Source: Fictibacillus norfolkensis
Lineage (GTDB): Bacteria; Bacillota; Bacilli; Bacillales; Fictibacillaceae
Reading direction: 5' to 3'
DNA: 64,000 bases
Assembly (NCBI RefSeq): GCF_014836645.1
Contig: NZ_JACSQM010000007.1
Span: 62,001 to 126,000, forward strand
Shown here: piece after piece, positions 58,290 through 64,000 of the stretch
Layout: every line of letters starts with the position of its first letter
How positions within the stretch are numbered: position 1 is the first letter of the stretch
Program-made: the position numbers and the translations under genes
The notes under the pieces: generated by a model
Told to the model about the DNA's origin: nothing
The model's database searches: none
What the model saw: the letters and a program-made list of their open reading frames with translations, nothing else

Positions 58290-59507
58290 ATGATAAAGTT
58301 TTTACATTGTGCAGATCTTCATCTAGATAGTCCGTTCAAAGGACTTTCCTCGTTGCCTGAGGGGCTTTTTCAGCGGCTTTTTGATAGCACGTTCGTATCC
58401 TTTAAACGGCTTATCGATCTGGCAATTTCAGAAGAAGTAGATTTTGTAGTAATTGCAGGTGACCTTTTTGACAGTGGGAACCGAAGTTTAAAAGCTCAGT
58501 CTTTTTTGAAAAATTGTTTTAAGCAATTGAACAGTCACAACATAAACGTATATGTTGTTCATGGCAATCATGATCCGTTAGATGGACAATGGGTAGATCT
58601 TGAATGGCCAAGCAATGTGCACTTTTTTGATGGCAGCCACATTCAGACTCTCCACTTTGAAAAACAAGGAAGAATAGTAGCAGCTCTGCACGGATTTAGT
58701 TATGAAACCGCAGCAGTCACAGATGATCGAACATTACACTATCCCGAAAAAAGAGATGATCTGTATCATATCGGTATTTTGCATGGACAGGCAGATGGTT
58801 ATAGCGGACATAGCAGATATGCACCATTTTTACTAACAGAGCTTCTAAAAAAGGGCTACGATTATTGGGCGCTCGGCCACATTCATAAACGGATCGATCT
58901 AAATCTAGAACCACCTGTTCGTTATTCAGGGAATATACAAGGCAGACATAGTGGAGAACTAGGTGAAAAAGGTGGTTACATCGTTACATTAAACCATAAT
59001 GAAGTAAAAAGTCAGTTTTACTCCACGTCTGAAATCGATTGGCAGGAATGCCGAGTTGATTTAACAGAGGTTGATAGTCTGCAAGAAGTGATCCATTTGT
59101 GTGAAAAAAAGATCAGCACGTATCTGCAACAAAATAAAGGTGTACTCCTCGTCTTAAAGTTGACGGGTCAAACACAGCTTTATCATGAGTTTTTGGATGG
59201 AACATTCATAGAAGATCTAGAAGAAATCTTGCGTGAAGAAGATTATGACTCTTCTTTTGTGCATGTGGTTGCGATCAAGAATATAACAAGTCCATCTCTT
59301 CAAGAGGAACAATCCATGAGACAGTCCGCCTTTTTTCAAGATCTACAGAATATTTTAGAGAATGACACAGAATTGCAATTAGCGATCTCAGAGTTATCGA
59401 CACACAGAACAGCTAGAAAATACATAGAGTTGAACGAACAAGATTGGGAAGATATCAAACAACAAGCAGAACAATTGTTATTATCTGAACTTCATAAAAA
59501 CAGGTAG
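58290..59507 (+). CDS. yhaO: SbcD-like metallophosphoesterase YhaO
   Basis: 405 residues. Calcineurin-like nuclease with CADLHLDSPF, AGDLFDSGNR, VHGNHD, the ILHGQ strand and ALGHIHKR, the full set of metal ligands of Mre11/SbcD. It is the nuclease partner of the SMC-like YhaN, probably acting on DNA ends. I choose the ATG at 58290 (AGAGG nine bases before), since the ATG at 58281 directly abuts that site. It ends nine bases before yhaN. Confidence 0.92.
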   Translation: MIKFLHCADLHLDSPFKGLSSLPEGLFQRLFDSTFVSFKRLIDLAISEEVDFVVIAGDLFDSGNRSLKAQSFLKNCFKQLNSHNINVYVVHGNHDPLDGQWVDLEWPSNVHFFDGSHIQTLHFEKQGRIVAALHGFSYETAAVTDDRTLHYPEKRDDLYHIGILHGQADGYSGHSRYAPFLLTELLKKGYDYWALGHIHKRIDLNLEPPVRYSGNIQGRHSGELGEKGGYIVTLNHNEVKSQFYSTSEIDWQECRVDLTEVDSLQEVIHLCEKKISTYLQQNKGVLLVLKLTGQTQLYHEFLDGTFIEDLEEILREEDYDSSFVHVVAIKNITSPSLQEEQSMRQSAFFQDLQNILENDTELQLAISELSTHRTARKYIELNEQDWEDIKQQAEQLLLSELHKNR

Positions 59508-59515
59508 GTGAAAAA

Positions 59516-62371
59516 ATGAAACTTGTTACCCTACATATCTATCATTTCGGTGGATTAAAGGATTGTAAAATTTCCTTCGAAGAAAAAGGGCTGCAGATTC
59601 TTTACGGAGAAAACGAAGCCGGAAAAACTACTCTGATGGACTTTATTAAATGCATGTTCTACGGTTTTCCGACAAAAAGTCAAAATCAACGCCGCTATGA
59701 ACCGAAAGACGGAAACAGAATGGGTGGTAAGATTACCATTCATCATCAGGTACACGGAACATGGACGATTGAGAGAGTTGCACATTCAACTGTAACCGGT
59801 GATCTCAGGCTTTATGATGAAAGCGGTCAGCAGAAAGAAGAGGCATTTTTGCTGCAGTTGTTGGACGGAATGGAACAATCTTTGTATACGGGTGCTTTCT
59901 GCTTTGGACTAGATGGATTACAGAAATTAGACAAGTTATCATCGGAAGAACTTGGAAACTTTTTATTAAGCACCGCGATCTCAGGTGACCGTGATCTGCT
60001 TGACATTGAACAGACCTTTGAAAAGAAACAAGCCCTTTTATTTAAAAAGGCAGGTAAAAAACCAATCATTAATGAAAGATTAGAACAGCTATCATCTTCA
60101 GCAAAATCCCTGCAACTCTTAAAAGAAAAAAATGAGAATTATCAAGCGTTAACGAACGAGAAAGATGGCCATGAAAAGGAACTAGAAGTAATTAAACAAA
60201 AACTAACAGAGATTCAAACCGAACTTCTCTCAAACAAGAGGCTGCTCGAATTAAAGCCAGTATTACAAAGGTACAAGCAGCTTGATGTCGAGATTCGCTC
60301 TTTTGATTCTGAATCATATTCTTTTCCAGAGAACGGTCTTCAACAATATGAGGAGTTACGAAAAGAATTGTCACGCTTGAAAAGTGACTTAACTTACGAT
60401 GATAGCCGTCTTCAAGATGCTGAAGCTGAGCTCGGATCCATCATAAGTAATGAAAATATCATACGGTATGAAACAGAGATTAAACGTTTGTTTAACTTAC
60501 TTCCTGAATATGAACATCTTTTCAACCAGCTTCAAGAGCTACAACGCCACATTCAGTCGTTAAGAAAAGAAGAAAGCCAGCTTTTTGATGAAATCGGTGA
60601 AGCGTGGTCTGAAAAAGAACTTAAGGGACTTTCACTATCTTTATCATCGCTTCATTTTCTAGAAGATTTGATCAGGCAGAATGAGCAGATTCAAGATAAA
60701 AAAAGTAGGTTAGAAGACGAGCTCGAGGATTCTAGAGTGAAGTTGGAGCGATTTGAAACAGAAGAAGCAAAACAGAAAAAGAAGCTTCTTTCTGAAGAAG
60801 AATATGCAAAGTATGAGCATTCTAATCATAAAGAAACTCGAAAGGTCTCTTTTTACACAACACTATTACCCATTCTTTCTTCCCTCTTACTTCTATGGTC
60901 GGGCTGGGTTTCAAACCATCCTCCTGTCATGCTTGGAGGAGTGCTGCTACTGATTACATCGCTAGTACTAAGTTTTCTGTATCTAAAGAGGAATCCGTCT
61001 GGTGAAGAGATGCCAAAACACGTACATCAGCGATTGTTAGAAGATGAGGTTCATAGGAAACAATGGCTTGAGCTCTCATTACAGCTTTCTAATGAAAACA
61101 ACATTTATGTACAGCTTGCTAAACGTCTGGATTATTTAGAGGTGGAAGAAGCATCTGTCTGGGACCATGCGAAACGATGGGCGCATGATCAAGGATACAG
61201 AGGAAAGTTAGATCGTCTTTTTGTATCAGGGTATATGAAACGAGTGCTTCAGCTTAAAGAGTTGTTAAGACAGCGAAATGAAACAGAGAATAAAGTGCAG
61301 GATATAGAATTTAAACAAAGCAGTTATGAGAAGAAGGCTTCTTCACTTTCGCATGCATTCGGTAAAGAACTCCAGGAGGATACGAAAAGCTGGATCAACT
61401 CTTGTTATGCTGAATTAGAGAAGCAACTTAAAAATCAGTCGCGATCAGAGCACATTCAGCAAAGCAAAAAAGAACTTCTCGAGCGGAAGAATGAGCTCCA
61501 GAAAAAGATTTCTTTTATAGATATTCAGATCCGCAGTCTATGGGATGCAGCTAAAGTTAGCAACGAAGCGGACTTTTATGTAAAAGGTAAGAACAAGGAA
61601 CGGTTTGGCAAGCTAACAGAAGAACGTGAAACGCTTTTTAATCAATTTATATCGTTAGGATTTTCAAATGATGAAATCGCAGTAATGGCAGAAAAAGTAA
61701 CGGTGAATTATGAGACAACCCTTCATCATATTTCGATATTGGAAGAACAGGTGCAAGAAAAGCAAAAAGGGTACGACGAGAAGATAGAAGCAAAAGGGAA
61801 ACTCGATTGGGAAATAGCGAAACTGCTTGAAGATGGCAGTTACTCAGAGAACCTGCATCGATATGAGATGCTTAAAGAAGAATGGAACACGCTAGTGAAG
61901 AAGTGGGCAAGCTTGCGACTTGCACAGCATGCACTTTCAAAAGTGAAGGAAGATTATCAAAAAACAAAGCTGCCAGCGGTTTTAGAGACTTCCAGTGTTT
62001 ATTTTAGTAAAATAACAGAAAGTGAATATCAATCTATTACATTCACAGATAATAATGAATTAATGGTTTTAAATGGTGATGGTTTAGGTTTTTATCCGCA
62101 TGAGTTAAGTCGAGGTACTGCCGAACAGGTGTATTTGGCTATCCGATTAGCAGTAGCTTTTCATGCAGGACCAAGAGACTTTCCGATTTTAATGGACGAT
62201 ATCGCAGTTAACTTTGATGGATTAAGGACAAAACGAACCTTACAACTGATACAAGAAACGGCGTTTAATCGGCAGGTGTTATTCTTTACCTGTCATAAAC
62301 ATATCACATCTACGGTTCCCGCGGTCCCTGTCATACATTGGCCACATCAATCTGTTATCGCTGAAATGTAA
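59516..62371 (+). CDS. yhaN: SbcC/Rad50-like ATPase YhaN with internal membrane hairpin
   Basis: 951 residues. N-terminal Walker A YGENEAGKTTLMDF (31-39), long coiled coils (about 190-440 and 515-830), and a C-terminal lobe with ELSRGTAEQVYLAIRLAVAF (signature) and FPILMDDIAVNFDG (Walker B). Where Rad50 has a zinc hook, two hydrophobic helices occur at about 446-465 and 470-490 (LLPILSSLLLLWSGW, GVLLLITSLVLSFLYL), so the tip is probably in the membrane. With YhaO it forms a membrane-tethered Rad50-Mre11-like pair. AGGTGA precedes the ATG. Confidence 0.92.
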   Translation: MKLVTLHIYHFGGLKDCKISFEEKGLQILYGENEAGKTTLMDFIKCMFYGFPTKSQNQRRYEPKDGNRMGGKITIHHQVHGTWTIERVAHSTVTGDLRLYDESGQQKEEAFLLQLLDGMEQSLYTGAFCFGLDGLQKLDKLSSEELGNFLLSTAISGDRDLLDIEQTFEKKQALLFKKAGKKPIINERLEQLSSSAKSLQLLKEKNENYQALTNEKDGHEKELEVIKQKLTEIQTELLSNKRLLELKPVLQRYKQLDVEIRSFDSESYSFPENGLQQYEELRKELSRLKSDLTYDDSRLQDAEAELGSIISNENIIRYETEIKRLFNLLPEYEHLFNQLQELQRHIQSLRKEESQLFDEIGEAWSEKELKGLSLSLSSLHFLEDLIRQNEQIQDKKSRLEDELEDSRVKLERFETEEAKQKKKLLSEEEYAKYEHSNHKETRKVSFYTTLLPILSSLLLLWSGWVSNHPPVMLGGVLLLITSLVLSFLYLKRNPSGEEMPKHVHQRLLEDEVHRKQWLELSLQLSNENNIYVQLAKRLDYLEVEEASVWDHAKRWAHDQGYRGKLDRLFVSGYMKRVLQLKELLRQRNETENKVQDIEFKQSSYEKKASSLSHAFGKELQEDTKSWINSCYAELEKQLKNQSRSEHIQQSKKELLERKNELQKKISFIDIQIRSLWDAAKVSNEADFYVKGKNKERFGKLTEERETLFNQFISLGFSNDEIAVMAEKVTVNYETTLHHISILEEQVQEKQKGYDEKIEAKGKLDWEIAKLLEDGSYSENLHRYEMLKEEWNTLVKKWASLRLAQHALSKVKEDYQKTKLPAVLETSSVYFSKITESEYQSITFTDNNELMVLNGDGLGFYPHELSRGTAEQVYLAIRLAVAFHAGPRDFPILMDDIAVNFDGLRTKRTLQLIQETAFNRQVLFFTCHKHITSTVPAVPVIHWPHQSVIAEM

Positions 62372-62391
62372 CCAAAGGAGGGGAATGGCTC

Positions 62392-63069
62392 ATGTCAAAT
62401 GAGTATTCCATTTACTTAGTCGAGGATGAACAAGATCTTGCTCAAGTGCTGAAAGCCTATATGGAAAAAGAAGGCTGGACCGTTTCCGTTTTTCATAATG
62501 GAGAAGATGCTTTGAAAAGTGCGGAAGAAAACAAACCGCACCTTTGGATATTAGATATTATGCTGCCAGGTATGGATGGCTATGAAATTATTAAAGAGAT
62601 CAAAAAAGCTTCAGACATTCCAGTTATTTTTGTTTCTGCGCGAGACCAAGATTTAGATCGAATCGTTGGACTTGAGCTCGGCAGTGATGATTATTTAGCC
62701 AAGCCTTTCATGCCAAGAGAGCTCGTTATTCGCGTAAGAAAACTGTTAACAAGAATCTATGAAACCGGTAACCGCTTGCCACAAACGATTGAGATTACAG
62801 GATATATGATCGATCCGATCTCAAGAAAGATCACACGTGATGGAGAGATGATTAATCTTACAGGAAAAGAGATCGATGTTCTTCTTTATTTGATTGAGAA
62901 TAAAGGGAAGTCTCGTAAGCGAGAAGAGATTCTAGAATATGTGTGGGGAGACGATTATTTCGGATCTGAACGTGCCGTGGATGATGTCATCAGACGCGTT
63001 CGTAAGAAGATGCCTCGATTGAACTTAGAGACCGTTTACGGAGCTGGTTATAGGATCATACCGTCATGA
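62392..63069 (+). CDS. cssR: secretion-stress response regulator CssR
   Basis: 225 residues, OmpR family, with clear similarity to B. subtilis CssR throughout (YLVEDEQDLAQVL, PHLWILDIMLPGMDGY with Asp55, GLELGSDDYLAKPFMPRELVIRV, and VWGDDYFGSERAVDDVIRRVRKKMP). CssR activates htrA/htrB protease genes when misfolded exported protein is sensed. AAAGGAGGGG precedes the ATG. Overlaps cssS as ATGA. In B. subtilis yhaM follows yhaN here, so the junction differs. Confidence 0.9.
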   Translation: MSNEYSIYLVEDEQDLAQVLKAYMEKEGWTVSVFHNGEDALKSAEENKPHLWILDIMLPGMDGYEIIKEIKKASDIPVIFVSARDQDLDRIVGLELGSDDYLAKPFMPRELVIRVRKLLTRIYETGNRLPQTIEITGYMIDPISRKITRDGEMINLTGKEIDVLLYLIENKGKSRKREEILEYVWGDDYFGSERAVDDVIRRVRKKMPRLNLETVYGAGYRIIPS

Positions 63070-64000
63070 TACGCTTAAATCTAACTCAGCGGATATGGCT
63101 TTCATTCGGTCTGCTGATATTTACGATTGGTCTCTTAACCGCGATCATCTATCCGCTTTCCATTAAAGACACGCTGACTGAAGAAACGTATCGAATCATT
63201 GAGAACGAACAGCAGAATGTCTGGGATCCCAATAATCAGCTTCCTAGAGAAGGGGAGTCTCCAACTGATTTTATTGAGAGAAGGAATGCAGCTCGTGATG
63301 TTGGACATGTTGTGATTGTTGACAAGTACGCCAACTCACAAGGTGACCCTGTACCTGAGGAAGTTCTATATGAGATGGCTGAAAAAGCATACAACCAAAA
63401 GAAGAATAAAGGTCGTTACGAGTTAACGTACGAAGATGCCACCTTATTTTATGCAATCACAACAAAAACGAACGTAAAAGGCGAAAAGGTGTACTTAATC
63501 TCCTATATGTGGGATACGTATCGCGATCAAATGGTCAACAGATTATGGCTAAGACTCGTACTGATTTTATTGTTCACAGGTATATTCTCTATCATCCCTG
63601 CGATTTGGTTAGCACGGTATTTACGATCGCCACTCACCATCTTAGGAAAGCGGTTCGAACAGATCGCTAAACGCAACTGGCAAGAGCCGTTTCATTGGAA
63701 AGGTGATGATGAATTTTATATTCTTTCCAAGCAGTTTGAAGAGATGCGTCAAAACTTGTTAAGACATGACCATGCACAAAAAACGTTTATTCAGCATGCA
63801 TCTCATGAATTAAAGACACCTATTATGACGATTAAGAGTTACGCTCAATCTGTAAAAGATGGCATCATGCCGAAAGATACAACGGAAGATATGATGGACG
63901 TGATCTTAAAAGAAACCGAGAGAATGGAAAAGCGTGTTCAAAACATGCTGTACTATACAAAGCTTGATGCTTTGAAACTAGATGTATTAACAAAAGAGAA
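63066..64000 (+). CDS. cssS: secretion-stress sensor kinase CssS (3' end outside window)
   Basis: The frame runs from ATG at 63066 to the end of the window without a stop (311 residues). Membrane helices at about 11-33 and 163-185 enclose an outside sensor of about 130 residues; then a HAMP domain and HisKA with phospho-acceptor His247 in ASHELKTPIMTIKSYAQSVKDGI. The ATPase domain is cut off. The NETY/ENEQ sequence after helix 1 and IPAIWLARYL match CssS. Partner of CssR; the stop codon of cssR overlaps its start. Confidence 0.88.
   Translation, partial: MIRLNLTQRIWLSFGLLIFTIGLLTAIIYPLSIKDTLTEETYRIIENEQQNVWDPNNQLPREGESPTDFIERRNAARDVGHVVIVDKYANSQGDPVPEEVLYEMAEKAYNQKKNKGRYELTYEDATLFYAITTKTNVKGEKVYLISYMWDTYRDQMVNRLWLRLVLILLFTGIFSIIPAIWLARYLRSPLTILGKRFEQIAKRNWQEPFHWKGDDEFYILSKQFEEMRQNLLRHDHAQKTFIQHASHELKTPIMTIKSYAQSVKDGIMPKDTTEDMMDVILKETERMEKRVQNMLYYTKLDALKLDVLTKE

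Overview
The window reads as chromosome of an aerobic, endospore-forming low-GC Bacillaceae. The evidence is an alpha/beta-type small acid-soluble spore protein, two complete Ger germinant-receptor operons (one with a clear sigma-G promoter), strong AAGGAGG ribosome binding sites, and many genes with close Bacillus subtilis counterparts (bmrC/bmrD, yheA/yheB, yhaX, yhzD, yhaQ-yhaP-yhaO-yhaN, cssR/cssS, msmX/yxkF, yhbD, yqfW). A Fictibacillus-like genus is possible but is not proven by what can be seen here. No phage, transposase, rRNA, tRNA or CRISPR array was seen.

Layout: (1) 1-7.2 kb: end of a TetR-type regulator, a GDSL esterase, an SDR dehydrogenase, a two-component system, a YdhK-type lipoprotein, chrA with its PadR-type regulator, and an RsbR-type stressosome paralogue. 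(2) 7.2-10.9 kb: a germinant receptor operon in the unusual order B-A-C. (3) 11-20 kb: yqfW, a GTP cyclohydrolase II paralogue with ribD, a SulP transporter, a DinB-type protein, an amine oxidase, and a divergent HxlR regulator/MFS pair. (4) 20-24 kb: a second germinant receptor operon, order A-C-D-B, with the small D subunit. (5) 24-29.4 kb: a bactofilin-like protein with YhbD, a YwaF-type protein, a membrane protein and KtrB/KtrD. (6) 29.4-32.1 kb: FMN riboswitch, ribE, ribBA, ribH. (7) 32.3-36.6 kb: a leader region with two tiny ORFs, then bmrC-bmrD. (8) 36.6-45 kb: a 50-residue lipoprotein, hemAT, two membrane genes, SDR/ALDH divergent pair, ArsR, SASP. (9) 45-55 kb: amino-acid ABC importer genes without an ATPase, msmX-yxkF, a polysaccharide deacetylase with an in-frame stop near its start, a DUF71 protein, yheB, yheA, yhaX and dhaS. 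(10) 55-64 kb: GNAT, yhzD, yhaQPON and cssRS (cssS runs off the end).

The genes fit together as follows. Riboflavin synthesis is split: ribE-ribBA-ribH sit under an FMN riboswitch, while ribD sits 16 kb away behind a second GTP cyclohydrolase II with no riboswitch. The two Ger receptors and the SASP serve spore germination and spore DNA protection. bmrCD has the layout of an antibiotic-responsive, leader-controlled efflux pump. cssRS senses secretion stress.

The most unusual signal is not a gene. Five intergenic loci (about 3.75, 32.15, 38.85, 46.64 and 53.14 kb) carry short tandem arrays with a strict 20- or 21-base period. Each locus has its own core sequence, and four of the five are bordered by the same decamer GTTTGTCGAA (one copy with a single change). 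This looks like one class of element with a shared anchor and a locus-specific repeat. A second repeat class, GC-rich and palindromic with covarying ends, occurs three times, once with a different palindromic element nested inside it. A third repeat is a 122-123-base tandem duplication at 55 kb.
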